Shown here one piece after another: positions 1 through 9,264 of a stretch of 64,000 nucleotides of DNA; position 1 is the first letter of the stretch; every line of letters begins with the position of its first letter. Position numbers and translations under genes: made by a program. The DNA comes from CAZAMB01 sp964486335 (GTDB lineage Bacteria; Planctomycetota; Phycisphaerae; UBA1845): positions 186,001-250,000 of the forward strand of contig CAZAMB010000003.1 in NCBI GenBank assembly GCA_964486335.1, written 5' to 3'. Under the pieces are notes generated by a model. It saw only the letters and a program-made list of their open reading frames with translations, was not told the origin of the DNA and did not search any database.

Positions 1-78
1 TGCGTGCATCGCCGCCACGCACGTTCGCAAAAGGTCCATTGCAAACGACCGGCCTGTTTCGCTTGGACGCGTCCGAAC

Positions 79-100
79 GATCGCGGCGCGATCCCTTTTT
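79..100 (+). terminator. weak terminator-like hairpin upstream of first gene
   Basis: GATCGC (79-84) and GCGATC (88-93) form a 6-bp stem with a 3-nt loop, followed by CC and five T. This could end a gene lying left of the window. The stem is short, so the call is tentative. The rest of 1-172 shows no gene. Confidence 0.3.
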
Positions 101-172
101 GATTCACCGAGCGTTCTGTCTTACGTATTGACGTTCGACATTTGGTCATTGCACACATAGAGGAGTTCAACG

Positions 173-2290
173 ATGCATCCAGGGGAAAAATCACAGCGAG
201 TCAGAAAACTGTTCGTCATTGCGGTTTTTTTTGCTGCATTGCTTTCCGGCGCGACACTGGCCGTCAATCTCCCACCTGGCGGTGCCGCGCCGCTTTCCGG
301 TGTTTCCGGCGGCGCCGGACCTGGGACCGTCATCCTCGACGATGCCGTTCCCTTTCAAGTACTCAGCAACGGTGGGGCATTGCTTTTTGAAGGTGAGCTT
401 CGTGATCGCGTGGTCCGGCTCAACGCAACCGGCACGCTTGCGTTTGTCCGGCAGATACTGAACACAACTCCACGCCTTAACGGCCGCGTAGTGCGACTCG
501 AGTGCGGCGACTATAGATCCTTTCTCACGAATGTCGATTTTTCGACGACCAGCTTGGGAACGGTAAGACCCGATTCCGCATCGCGTACATCGAATGGATC
601 CAACATTTCATTCCATTTCGACGAAACTCCGATTACCGGCGGCGACGAGTCCAAGTTCGTCCACGTGGCAACCGAAGCGCTTCATTATGCGGATCGTGGA
701 AAATGCATCGTCAGGCTCGCCACAGGTGAAGAAACGTCCGTTTCGGTCGTGCGGCCGGTGCGTCATGTCGATCCCGGCTGCCGCGAGATTGATTTCGAAG
801 ACCTTCCGCCAGGAATGATGATTCCGGCCGGCGGCAGTTTTGCGTCGAATGGCGTGCTCATGCACTTGCGGGAGTTCTACTGGGACGTTGGGAGTTGTAC
901 GAATCCAACCATGGGCGGCGCCGTGCGCGTACAGAGCACCGATATGGCCTGTGGTTCGGGGCGAGAGCTTCAAGTAGGCAACGTTAATGTTGAATTCGAC
1001 TACGGCGCGCCACTTCTGGGAATGGTCATTTACTTTGGCGAATACGGAGGTAATGTCAATCTGACCGTGAACGGACACTGCGTCAGCGTGCCCGATTTCA
1101 GTGACCTTCCACCCGTGGTGGGCGGTGTCGAAGTCACGGTGAACGAGGCCAACCCCGGCCAGGGTTGCGGCAGGATTACCTTGCAGGGTCCGATCCACTC
1201 CGTGAGCGTCGGCGGACAGGAGTTCTGGATCGATCAAGTCCTCTGCGAACCGGACGTTTGTTTTGACGACAACACGCCGCCGGTCGCAGAAATTGGCGAG
1301 CCTGGGTCGGAATCCTGCGTCTGCGATCCAGTCGCAATTCACGGAACCGCCAATGACGTCAATTTCGATCGCTACCTTCTTGAGTACCGCCTCACAACGG
1401 ATCCCATCTGGCATCCGATCGTGACGTCGGGCATGCCGGTTGTGGCCGGATTGCTTGGCACCTGGAGCGCAGCAGGGTTGCCGCAGGGGCGGTACATCAT
1501 TCGCCTTACGGCGGTCGACGCTTGCGGACACAGTTCAACGGCCGTCACAGTGGTCTGGCTTGGAACCACGTTCGACTCACTCATCCTCCGTGGACCGGAC
1601 AACGGCGATATCCTGGGCGGCACGGTTTGTCTGGACGGGACCGTATGGGACAATTACTGCTTTGACGAATACGCAGTCGAATACCGGCCGGCTGGCGGCA
1701 CGCTTTGGAGTCCGGTCGATCCGTCGCAGCCCATCTACACATCCACGGTTATCAACGATCCGTTCGCCCAATGGGACACCGTCGGGCTGGGGATACCTGA
1801 TGGTCAATACGCCCTGCGGGTTCGGGCGCGCGACGATTGCGACAACACCGCCGAGGTGACCCGCGACGTTATTGTGGATAATACCTGGCCGACCGCGGTC
1901 ATCACCGACCCACAACCTTGTCAGTATGTCGAGGGCTTCGTGGAGGTGCGTGGCACGGCCGCCGACGCCAACCTGGATAGCTGGGTACTGCAATACTCTG
2001 GCGGAGCGGCTTCGGGGTGGGTGAACATCGCGTCCGGGAACACGCCGGTCGTTGGAGGCGTGCTCGGAATGTGGGATACAACCGCTTTGCGACCCTGCGC
2101 TTATATGCTCCGGCTGGTTGTAGTCGATAGAGCGGTGCTCAACTGCAACGGTGCCATTCGCCACCGAAGCGAGTATACCGTGTCTGTCAATGTAGGAACG
2201 TGCGGTGACTTCGATGTGGACGATGATGGTGACGTCGACCTGTTCGACTACCAGTGGTTCGAGCGGGCCTTCACTGGACCGCTGCCGTAA
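173..2290 (+). CDS. secreted Ig-like repeat protein with C-terminal dockerin-like Asp repeat
   Basis: This is a 705-residue exported protein of unknown function. The N-terminus is a signal peptide (basic start, hydrophobic core about residues 12-30). The start is supported by AGGAG at 161-165, seven bases before the ATG. Residues 30-360 are a Cys-containing beta-rich region I do not recognise. From about 365 to 670 there are three related Ig-like modules, each with a Gly-Thr/Asn-Asp motif followed by a 'LEYR/VQY'-type strand (near residues 389, 485 and 590). The last 30 residues contain the Asp-rich motif DVDDDGDVDLFDYQWF, the calcium-binding dockerin/EF-hand-like tail found on many planctomycete secreted proteins. 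Similar proteins are usually cell-surface or extracellular; a substrate cannot be read from the sequence. A 13-bp hairpin follows the stop codon. Confidence 0.85.
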   Translation: MHPGEKSQRVRKLFVIAVFFAALLSGATLAVNLPPGGAAPLSGVSGGAGPGTVILDDAVPFQVLSNGGALLFEGELRDRVVRLNATGTLAFVRQILNTTPRLNGRVVRLECGDYRSFLTNVDFSTTSLGTVRPDSASRTSNGSNISFHFDETPITGGDESKFVHVATEALHYADRGKCIVRLATGEETSVSVVRPVRHVDPGCREIDFEDLPPGMMIPAGGSFASNGVLMHLREFYWDVGSCTNPTMGGAVRVQSTDMACGSGRELQVGNVNVEFDYGAPLLGMVIYFGEYGGNVNLTVNGHCVSVPDFSDLPPVVGGVEVTVNEANPGQGCGRITLQGPIHSVSVGGQEFWIDQVLCEPDVCFDDNTPPVAEIGEPGSESCVCDPVAIHGTANDVNFDRYLLEYRLTTDPIWHPIVTSGMPVVAGLLGTWSAAGLPQGRYIIRLTAVDACGHSSTAVTVVWLGTTFDSLILRGPDNGDILGGTVCLDGTVWDNYCFDEYAVEYRPAGGTLWSPVDPSQPIYTSTVINDPFAQWDTVGLGIPDGQYALRVRARDDCDNTAEVTRDVIVDNTWPTAVITDPQPCQYVEGFVEVRGTAADANLDSWVLQYSGGAASGWVNIASGNTPVVGGVLGMWDTTALRPCAYMLRLVVVDRAVLNCNGAIRHRSEYTVSVNVGTCGDFDVDDDGDVDLFDYQWFERAFTGPLP

Positions 2291-2320
2291 TCGCTGGAAG
2301 TCCAATCAGTTCGCTTACAA

Positions 2321-2354
2321 GCCGCCTGTCGGTCACGAACTACCGGCAGGCGGC
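2321..2354 (+). terminator. hairpin after the Ig-like protein gene
   Basis: GCCGCCTGTCGGT (2321-2333) pairs with ACCGGCAGGCGGC (2342-2354): 13 base pairs with one G-U and an 8-nt loop, starting 31 bases after the stop codon. It is followed by CACTTTCTTGC, only weakly T-rich. A transcription-terminating or mRNA-stabilising role is inferred. Confidence 0.45.
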
Positions 2355-2466
2355 ACTTTCTTGCGCAGGTGGGCAACCTCGACGGGTCGCTCTTCACGAC
2401 GCCATTTCGAATCCATCCTGAGCGTTCCGCTCAAACGACTCCATTGGAATCATCTTGTTGCAGATC

Positions 2467-2513
2467 GTAACACGTCAGCCGCCTTCAGTGCTTTCAGGCG
2501 GCTCACGTGTTAC
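2467..2513. repeat. 17-bp inverted repeat
   Basis: GTAACACGTCAGCCGCC (2467-2483) and GGCGGCTCACGTGTTAC (2497-2513) are reverse complements apart from one mismatch, with a 13-nt loop. It sits between convergent genes and has no T-tract on either side. It could be a bidirectional 3'-end structure; no other copy was seen in the window. Confidence 0.5.
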
Positions 2514-2671
2514 AAGGCCGGCAAAACGTCGAGCGACGACGACCCGGGATGATGCGATTCCAACTCGGCTCGGTCATTGCGTGCCGCGACATCGTGACGA
2601 CACGAGAAGGCGATTCGAATGACGCCTTTTCGCGAAGCGACAAGGACTCTAGTTCTGTCTCGCAAACGATT

Positions 2672-3328
2672 CTAGGGATTTTGGAGATGGGCGGCGATCC
2701 ACTGCATCAACCATCGTGCGAAGATTAACTTGCCGTTGACTCCCGCCGTTGAATCGGTGCAAGACGGTGAAAACCACCGTCCGTCAGGAAGATGTACGAC
2801 CGCGCTGACGGCAGTTGAGCCCATCGTCGATAAAGGGTTGGCGATCAACGCGTCGAGGTTCTTGCGTTGCAGTTTTTCCCTGGCGCGAACTTCGAGGTGC
2901 GATTCCTCTTCCAATGCGAAACCGATGATCCGCTGATGGGGCGCTCGCTTGGCCGCGCACATCGCAACGAGGTCGGGCGTCGGCTCCAATTCCAAGACCA
3001 ACTGCTCATTCTCGCGCGGCAGTTTTCCCGCGAGGCGAGCACGCGGTCGAAAGTCGGCCACGGCGGCGGCCATAATCAACACGTCACAACGAGGAAATTG
3101 AACGTTGAGCACCGACTCCAGATCAGCCGTCGAGTCAAATCGTTTGACATCGACGCCTTGCGGAGGATCGATTTCAACGGGGCCGAGTGCGAGTGTCACT
3201 TGCCAACCCGCATCGCGCGCGGCCTCGGCGAGGGCAACGCCCATCCGACCGCTCGATCGATTCGCCAGGTAGCGAACGTCGTCAATCGCTTCGTGCGTCG
3301 GCCCGGCGGTGATGAGCATCCGTTTCAT
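2672..3328 (-). CDS. coaB: phosphopantothenate-cysteine ligase (CoaB), stand-alone
   Basis: It joins 4'-phosphopantothenate to cysteine (nucleotide-activated) in coenzyme A synthesis; cytoplasmic. The protein is about 218 residues. It has the DFP/CoaB signatures in order: ITAGPTHEAIDDVRYLAN then NRSSGRMG near the N-terminus, a MAAAVADFRP segment near residue 90, KLPRENEQLVLELEPTPD, IIGFALE, and NLDALIANPLS near the C-terminus. In most bacteria this is the C-terminal half of a bifunctional CoaBC; here no CoaC decarboxylase half precedes it, so CoaC must be encoded elsewhere. In-frame ATGs also occur at 3334 and 3343; I prefer 3328 because the protein then begins directly at the first strand (MKRMLITAG). 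CoaD, two steps later in the same pathway, lies at 24.2 kb. Confidence 0.85.
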   Translation of the reverse strand: MKRMLITAGPTHEAIDDVRYLANRSSGRMGVALAEAARDAGWQVTLALGPVEIDPPQGVDVKRFDSTADLESVLNVQFPRCDVLIMAAAVADFRPRARLAGKLPRENEQLVLELEPTPDLVAMCAAKRAPHQRIIGFALEEESHLEVRAREKLQRKNLDALIANPLSTMGSTAVSAVVHLPDGRWFSPSCTDSTAGVNGKLIFARWLMQWIAAHLQNP

Positions 3329-3902
3329 CGTCATGCCCAACATGGAGGCATCGAGACTGCGTTACACGACATTGTTTTGGACCTGCCACATCCAGTGTAT
3401 ACGAACAGATTACACGGAGCCGATCAAAATGAAAAAGCGTCGAAGCGATCACGTGAATCGCAATGGCGCCAGGAGTAGGTCTCGAAGCGTTTTGCTCAAC
3501 GGATCGGGGCCGCGGCGCCCGTTTCCGGTAGAAGATGTTGGAGAACACTGAGTACTCGGCCAAATCGGCACCGATGAACAGTCTCCCAAGAACGGCGGGG
3601 CCGCCTTTCCGAAAATGTGCCGGTGCCGTTGGGCACCCAACGGCTCGACGACTCGCTTTTCTTCTGCCGGCCGGCATCGTGACGAGCGGACAACGCGCGG
3701 TCAGCACCCAGTTGCGATCCGTCTCCATGCCGGAGCCGGGAAATCCTTCCAGCAGCCACCGAGCCTTCAGGAAACGACGTTGGCAAGTTGGAGATCTGTC
3801 TTTGGACTTGGCGGGCTACATTCTCCAGTACTGGTCGCCAACGCAAACTGATAGGCAAGTTGTGCAAACGACGAGCGTCGGGTAAGGCGCGGACGATTCT
3901 GA
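3329..3902. other. intergenic region without a recognisable gene
   Basis: About 570 bases between coaB and the carboxypeptidase gene. Overlapping open frames exist on both strands, but their translations are Arg/Pro/Ser-rich, lack family signatures and have no plausible ribosome-binding site. A decayed gene cannot be excluded. Confidence 0.4.
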
Positions 3903-6209
3903 TCAAGGTGAGACCGTGGAACGCCGGCGGCAGAAAACAACCTTTGAGGCGATAAGCAGAAGTAATGTCAGAATCATTGCCCCCCATACCGAAACCGTGG
4001 GGATGATCGTCGGCTCAAGACAGTCCGGAGTACCGTTCTCGTTTGCGTCGATGCGGTCGTCTTCGCCGGGACACTGATCGACGCAGTCGGCCACCGTGTC
4101 GGCGTCGGTGTCGACGTCCGGCACTCCGCAACCGCACTGCCCGGCTGAGGTCTTTTGCGAATCGAATGGGCAACCGTCGGTGGAATCACACGTTCCGTCG
4201 CCATCGGAATCGGGAAGGGGATCATAGGGGCAAGGGTCGCACGCGTCCCCGACACCGTCCAAATCACGATCCTGCTGACCAATGTTCCAATGCGATGGGC
4301 AATTGTCGCAGGGATTGATATGGCCATCCTGGTCGGCGTCGGCCTGGCATTCGTCCGGAATGGAATTCCCGTCGCAGTCCCGACTGCTTCCGGAAGCTAT
4401 ATCGCATCCGTCGAACTGGCTGTTGCCATTGCAATCGGCTTCGCACTCGTCGGGGATCAGGTTTTCGTTGCAATCCTGACTCTGACCGTTGCCGGTGAAG
4501 GAACACTCGGGAGTGGTTGACGCTTCCAACGCACAAACCTGATCCCATCTGACGTTACAGCAAAAAGGATCCAATGCGCAGATTGCAAGACAGCAAGCAG
4601 CGCATTCGCAGCCCAACCCACCGTTTCCAGCCGGATCAAGGCAGCTGCCGGAAACCCCGCATACACCGCTGGATGGACCGCATTGCCGATTGACGTCGCA
4701 TTCATCCGGCTTGCCATTGAAATTGCAGTCCGCGCTCTGACCCAACGCGATGTTGCAGCTGTCCGCCAGGCCGTCATGGTTGCAATCCGGTTCGCATTCG
4801 TCGGGAATCCCGTTGTTGCCGCAATCGCTGCTAGTACCGCCGCTGATGTCGCAAGCGTCCGCAACCAGATTGCCGTTGCAATCGGCAATGGTTCCGGTGA
4901 CGAGCTGGCAAACGTCCGCTTCACCGTTTCCGTCGCAATCGGGAAGAGTGCTGCCAAGAGTGAGGGTCATGTCTTGATTATTCGGATCGCAAGCCGCCGT
5001 CCATGCCCCGAAGAAAAGGAGCGCTGGTAGATTCTCCTCGGTGGTGATCTGTATCATACTGGGCGGAACGGCAAACCCGGGGCCACGAAGCTCCATGGTC
5101 AGGCTCCACCGCCCAGCTACACCGTACACCCAATCAATAGAAGCGCCCGCGGCCGGATAAAGGGTCGAATAAGCCGGACCCATTCCATTGGTCAATCCAT
5201 GAACCGATTTCACGATGTTTCTCATGGTGCCGGCGATGGCGGCAAACGTAAGATGATCGGGAGGAATGAAATTGGCGTACGCCCAAGGCCAGAGGATTAC
5301 CGGGCCGTACGTATGCAGATCGATGTGACCGCGAACATTCGGATGACCGAGAAAAAAATCGCGTAAAGCTTGCGTTTCCGGCTCGGAGAAGGCGAACGCA
5401 CCGCGATACACGTCACTGGACTGCGAACCACTTGAGCCCAGACCGCCCCAATGAAAGCCCCAGTTGCGATTCAAGTCGACCCCATACCCTCCCCGACGGT
5501 TCTTGCGCCAAAAGCGGTCCGTCGTCCAGGAGAATTCGTACCCATCAGGGTTCATCACCGGAAGCAGATACCAATCGATGTTGTCGACTAGGGAACGAAC
5601 AAAGGGATCGGAGTCATAGCGAGCCAGGAGGTGTTGGGCCACGTAGGCGACGGTCGGAGGCGTAAGCCACTCGCGGGCATGCTGGCACCCATGAAAAAGG
5701 ACGCCGGGCTTATCCGCGCCGGAACCGGTGATGTGAATTCCCATAATGGGTCGGCCTTCGATCGACGGACCGAAGTTCACCATTGACGCCAAGAGTGGGT
5801 ACTGGACTACGAGATCGTTGAGATACGCCGTGATCTCGGCATTGGTGCGGAAAACGTCGAAGAACCCTTGACCACCAGCCGCACGTTCCGCCGTTACCAA
5901 GGATTGGACATCGGGAACCAAAACGTAGTATTCAAGACCGCTTTGTTCAAGAACGGCAAGCTGCAGTGGAGAGACTCTCACGTCGATCGTGCCGATGCCG
6001 ACGCCTTCCGACCAAATGTCGAAGTCTTCGTCGGCCGATTCCAGCTCGAGAACCTTCTGAATGTCCGCATCGGACCGCAAGCGGACGACGGCGATCTTGT
6101 GACGTGTAAAGTCCTTTTGGCCTCCTGAGGCAGGGGCTGCAAAGGAGGTCAATGCGAGACAGAAAAAGATGAGGGAGCACCGCCGTGAAGTGAGACAAGC
6201 CGGTCGCAT
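3903..6209 (-). CDS. secreted M14 zinc carboxypeptidase with Ca-binding repeats and IPTL-CTERM tail
   Basis: A metallocarboxypeptidase removing C-terminal amino acids, exported and probably surface-anchored. From the ATG at 6209 it has 768 residues; an ATG at 6251 would add 14. Order: signal peptide (about 1-28), M14-type propeptide (about 35-105), catalytic domain (about 115-405) with zinc ligands HAREW (H177, E180) and DLHTYG (H299), and the general base E373 in TMELRG. Residues 420-650 are repeats of the DCNGNGxPDECD type, interrupted by a Cys-rich module around CALDPFCCNVRWDQVC. Residues 650-725 are thrombospondin-3-like Asp repeats, expected to bind calcium. The end has IPTVSVWG, a transmembrane stretch and a basic tail: an IPTL-CTERM sorting signal. 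All four catalytic residues are present, so activity is likely. Target unknown. Confidence 0.92.
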   Translation of the reverse strand: MRPACLTSRRCSLIFFCLALTSFAAPASGGQKDFTRHKIAVVRLRSDADIQKVLELESADEDFDIWSEGVGIGTIDVRVSPLQLAVLEQSGLEYYVLVPDVQSLVTAERAAGGQGFFDVFRTNAEITAYLNDLVVQYPLLASMVNFGPSIEGRPIMGIHITGSGADKPGVLFHGCQHAREWLTPPTVAYVAQHLLARYDSDPFVRSLVDNIDWYLLPVMNPDGYEFSWTTDRFWRKNRRGGYGVDLNRNWGFHWGGLGSSGSQSSDVYRGAFAFSEPETQALRDFFLGHPNVRGHIDLHTYGPVILWPWAYANFIPPDHLTFAAIAGTMRNIVKSVHGLTNGMGPAYSTLYPAAGASIDWVYGVAGRWSLTMELRGPGFAVPPSMIQITTEENLPALLFFGAWTAACDPNNQDMTLTLGSTLPDCDGNGEADVCQLVTGTIADCNGNLVADACDISGGTSSDCGNNGIPDECEPDCNHDGLADSCNIALGQSADCNFNGKPDECDVNRQCGPSSGVCGVSGSCLDPAGNGGLGCECAACCLAICALDPFCCNVRWDQVCALEASTTPECSFTGNGQSQDCNENLIPDECEADCNGNSQFDGCDIASGSSRDCDGNSIPDECQADADQDGHINPCDNCPSHWNIGQQDRDLDGVGDACDPCPYDPLPDSDGDGTCDSTDGCPFDSQKTSAGQCGCGVPDVDTDADTVADCVDQCPGEDDRIDANENGTPDCLEPTIIPTVSVWGAMILTLLLLIASKVVFCRRRSTVSP

Positions 6210-6928
6210 GATCGGCGTAACCTCGCCCAAGAACGAGTCTCTCATCATCATCGTCTACTCTTGTTATGGTTTCACTGATGGATCCGCTTCATTTACTGGA
6301 GAACTTCACCGAACCCCAAAAAACGCAGAGCATTTTTTTGCGCAGTTTAGCTATTTGGTGGCGAGATTGCAAAGAAATTGTGTGGGTCCTAGTCAAACGG
6401 TCCGATCTGCCATCGCCATTCTGGATGGGCGAAGTCGGCCGTTTGAAGCCCTCGAATCGTGACATTGCGGGTTCTGCGCGAAACCGCACGGACAAATGTC
6501 CTTTGAGACGAAGGTTGATGGCCGTCCGGAAACGTGAATGGCGTGCCGACGGGGGCTTAGCCGTATGGGGGCAGCTGGCGACAGTCCTGGACAACAGCGA
6601 GGCCGCGAAATCGGGGGTCGCTGCGTGAAAACCAGTACTCCACGCAGAAGTCACAAGGGAGGCCGGTTTGTGATATCATTGTAACTTACGCCGATTTGTT
6701 GCCGAACGGCCGGAACCCGGGGGCACCTTGGAACGTCCAAATGATTGGCGGGCTACGGGAACGGGCCAATGGGCCTTTCGAGGCGGCCTTGCGGATGTTG
6801 GTATCGTTGAGCCCGAGGCTCTGCGTGATCGAATTTGACGTTTCACGCGGGGACGACGATACTATAGCTGGGACTATTGGATGCGCGTGCGTCGATGTAA
6901 CGGCGGCGCGCGAGAGGAGGTCGTAACC
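6210..6928. other. divergent intergenic region
   Basis: About 720 bases between two divergently transcribed genes. Apart from a promoter-like element at 6835-6863, nothing is recognisable. Open frames on both strands here have no family signature or ribosome-binding site. Confidence 0.45.
6835..6863 (+). promoter_or_regulatory. sigma70-like promoter for the small membrane protein
   Basis: TTGACG (6835-6840), a 17-base spacer and GATACT (6858-6863) match the housekeeping consensus at nine of twelve positions. The predicted start site near 6870 would give a leader of about 59 bases before the ATG at 6929. Confidence 0.4.
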
Positions 6929-7258
6929 ATGGCACAAGACCAGAAACAAAAGATCATGATCGCGGTACTCGCCGTGCTTGTCCTTGGAGCAGGGTCTTAC
7001 TACATGTTCTTCCGCGACTCCGGCAACGCGACTGCCGCCGTGGCCAACCAGGGACCGGCCGGCCCGCGAGTTCGTGAAACGCAGAAAAAGGATGAGACCG
7101 TAACGCGCAAGCGTGCCGAGACACGCGAGCGTGAAACAGCACAACCCACGGAGCGTCGAGAGCGCGAGGAATCTGATGACCGGGAAACCGACGGTCGCCG
7201 AACGCGCAAGACGAAAGAGACGGAAGTCAAGAAGAAAAAGATGACGCCGGCGGCGTAA
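6929..7258 (+). CDS. small single-pass membrane protein with highly charged tail
   Basis: A 109-residue protein not assigned to a family. Residues about 8-27 form one hydrophobic helix (IMIAVLAVLVLGAG), after a short polar N-terminus. The rest is hydrophilic and almost wholly charged (Arg, Lys, Glu, Thr), probably disordered. Orientation is not certain. The start is set by GAGGAGG just upstream (6915-6920 region) of ATG 6929. It is monocistronic: a promoter-like element precedes it and a perfect rho-independent terminator follows 40 bases after the stop codon. The charged tail suggests a nucleic acid or protein contact role, but nothing in the sequence proves this. Confidence 0.7.
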   Translation: MAQDQKQKIMIAVLAVLVLGAGSYYMFFRDSGNATAAVANQGPAGPRVRETQKKDETVTRKRAETRERETAQPTERREREESDDRETDGRRTRKTKETEVKKKKMTPAA

Positions 7259-7297
7259 TGAATCTCTGATTGATTCCGTTCGATTATGACCCCATCG

Positions 7298-7328
7298 GGA
7301 ACCGCAACGCGCGGTTCCTTTTTTTTTT
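7298..7328 (+). terminator. rho-independent terminator
   Basis: GGAACCGC (7298-7305) and GCGGTTCC (7311-7318) make a perfect 8-bp stem with a 5-nt loop, followed at once by ten T. This is the clearest intrinsic terminator in the window. Confidence 0.9.
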
Positions 7329-7490
7329 CGATGAGCAAACCGAAGTCATTCCCTCAACTGGGTTCTCAGGAAGCGGGAGACCGAACGTGGATGAATCAAT
7401 ATCGAATTGCTCAGCCCCTTTTCGCCCAGCTTTGCGGGGGGAAGGCAGTCTGTTGGCAGGCGTCACGATCGAACCAGCGCGATAAACCGC

Positions 7491-7506
7491 GCGGACTGAA
7501 GTCCGC
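7491..7506. repeat. GCGGAC-N4-GTCCGC hairpin, copy 1
   Basis: GCGGAC TGAA GTCCGC: a perfect 6-bp stem with a 4-nt loop, in an intergenic stretch. The same arms with different loops occur at 38725-38740 and 63450-63465. Confidence 0.5.
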
Positions 7507-7535
7507 TTCTCGCCACGATCAAATGGATGCTTTTC

Positions 7536-9122
7536 TCAGTTCGGGACCACGGTTTCGTCGCCGATGTTCGAGGCTCCAGCGGCAGAATGGAGGTCGCTCC
7601 ATGCCAAGCGAAGCCGAATGCGAGCGAGGGCCAGATCGGCGTCGGCGGCGATGTAATCGCGTTGGGCTTCGTTGAGTCGGGTCAGGGTTTCCTTTCCGGC
7701 CAGGTATCCAGCGCGGACGATGCGGCGATTCTCAAGAGCGGTGGCGAGGTTTTCGCGTTGGAGGAGGATCTGGCGCTGAGTATTGTTGACATCGATCACG
7801 GCGTTGCGGACCTGGGCCTGGACGGCGAGCCGCAATCGATTGTAGTTGGCCTCGGACTCGGCCTTGAGGCTTTCGGCGGCACGAACGCGGGCTTCGCGGG
7901 CACCGCCGTTGAACAGTTCCCAACGAATCTCCATCGCGGCCGCCGACGATTGATCCTGGTGGCCGTAATGAAGGTTGGAGGCGTGGTCAAAGCCCCATGA
8001 ACCGCTGGCTAATATCGACGGCTGATAAGTTGCCCGGGTAGCGCGGATGTTCTCCTCCTCGCTCTTACGAATCTCGTCCAATTGCATGATGTCGGGTCGG
8101 CGGACCAAGGCCAAGGAGAGCCAGGGGCCCGGATCGGGAGGGGTCAGTTCATCTTCGGTTTCTTCCTCGAGCGGTGAAAGCGACAATCCATCGGGAAGAT
8201 CGACGTCATGGATTCCGAGGAGTTCGGCCAAGAGCACGCGGCCTGTTTCGCGGAGACCCTCGGCCTCGGCAAGGTTGGCCTGTCCCGCCAATACGCGCAC
8301 TCGAAAATTGTCAACATCGGCTACGGTTGCCCGACCGGCCTGCTGGAGCTTTCTTGTTTCTTCGAGCTGTTCGCGGCTGAATTCTTCGTCGGCGCGGGCG
8401 ATACGAACCTGCTCGCGGGCGAGCTGCACCTGGAAATAGGCCGCATCGACGGAACGAACGATGAGTCGCTGGACGTCCACGAGCGAATGGGTGGAGGCGA
8501 GCTGGAGATGCTTGGCGGCCATCAATTGTGCCTCGCGGAAGAACCCGTCAAAGAGCGTCCAGGTGGAGGTCAGCGTCGTGGAGTGCTCGCTGAACGAGTT
8601 GGCGTCGCCCCTGGGGCGCACGAGACCGGCGAGCGGTCGACGCAATGCGTTGAGCAAAGTTGTGACCGCGAAGCTGTTTGTACCGGAGTCGGTCGGATAC
8701 AACGGAGCGGGCTGGAGAGCGGTTCCGAGGCGATTGCGGCTGGCAGGCGTCTGAAATGTGCGCGTGGAATTATGGCCGAAAGTGATTGTCGGATAATAGC
8801 GCGCGCGAGCTTCGGCGACGCGGGCCAGCGAGAACTGGAGGCGAGCCTGGGCAGCGTGGACATCGGGACCTGCGCGGACGGCGATGGAACGCGCCTCCTG
8901 CAGAGTAAGCACTCCTTGCGGTAGCAGGTTTTCAGCCTTTTCGTCGGTAACAGGAGCGCCGTAGGGCATAAGGAGATTCCGCTGCTCGCCGGGAAGCCTC
9001 TCCATGGCCCTGGCGTGGCGGTTGAGCACGACGGGAAGGCTATCCATGGGAGCACGGCAACAAGTCAGGGCAGGGAGAACGAGAATCAGCAAAACGCAGG
9101 ACGCATGTCGAATGTCAATCAT
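7536..9122 (-). CDS. TolC-family outer membrane efflux lipoprotein
   Basis: The outer-membrane/periplasmic channel part of a tripartite efflux pump or type I exporter. From the ATG at 9122 it has 528 residues and starts with a lipoprotein signal peptide ending in the lipobox LTCC, so it should be acylated. The body has two OEP repeats: long Ala/Glu/Arg-rich helices (for example around residues 215-300 and 400-500) separated by beta segments; the start of the first repeat contains LTLQEARSIAVRAGPDVHAAQ, written here only up to its conserved LxxAxxxA...P pattern. No inner-membrane pump or adaptor gene lies beside it, so the partner is encoded elsewhere. It is distinct from the TolC-like CzcC at 22-23.5 kb. 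An upstream in-frame start at 9215 would add 31 residues before the signal peptide and is less likely. Confidence 0.85.
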   Translation of the reverse strand: MIDIRHASCVLLILVLPALTCCRAPMDSLPVVLNRHARAMERLPGEQRNLLMPYGAPVTDEKAENLLPQGVLTLQEARSIAVRAGPDVHAAQARLQFSLARVAEARARYYPTITFGHNSTRTFQTPASRNRLGTALQPAPLYPTDSGTNSFAVTTLLNALRRPLAGLVRPRGDANSFSEHSTTLTSTWTLFDGFFREAQLMAAKHLQLASTHSLVDVQRLIVRSVDAAYFQVQLAREQVRIARADEEFSREQLEETRKLQQAGRATVADVDNFRVRVLAGQANLAEAEGLRETGRVLLAELLGIHDVDLPDGLSLSPLEEETEDELTPPDPGPWLSLALVRRPDIMQLDEIRKSEEENIRATRATYQPSILASGSWGFDHASNLHYGHQDQSSAAAMEIRWELFNGGAREARVRAAESLKAESEANYNRLRLAVQAQVRNAVIDVNNTQRQILLQRENLATALENRRIVRAGYLAGKETLTRLNEAQRDYIAADADLALARIRLRLAWSDLHSAAGASNIGDETVVPN

Positions 9123-9264
9123 CGACGAGCAGCGCAAGAACCCTTGCCGCGTTGCACTGAGGTGAACATGCGCCGTCGCCTGCAAAAGTTGCCGGAAAAT
9201 CTCGTGCAATTTCATACGACATCATCTCGTTGAGTTCTGGTCGGTGCGCCGCCTCCTGCATCGA

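Larger units (their letters stand above)
2291..2671. other. convergent intergenic region
   Basis: This 381-base stretch separates two convergent genes. It holds two strong inverted repeats (2321-2354 and 2467-2513) and no reading frame with a convincing start, composition or recognisable protein. Confidence 0.5.

Noticed and set aside
608..1531. 307-residue open frame on the minus strand
   Set aside because: Antisense to the Ig-like secreted protein; no signature and His/Arg/Asp-rich composition.
3449..3987. Possible gene or pseudogene between coaB and the carboxypeptidase
   Set aside because: Several overlapping frames, none with ribosome-binding site, signal or family motif.
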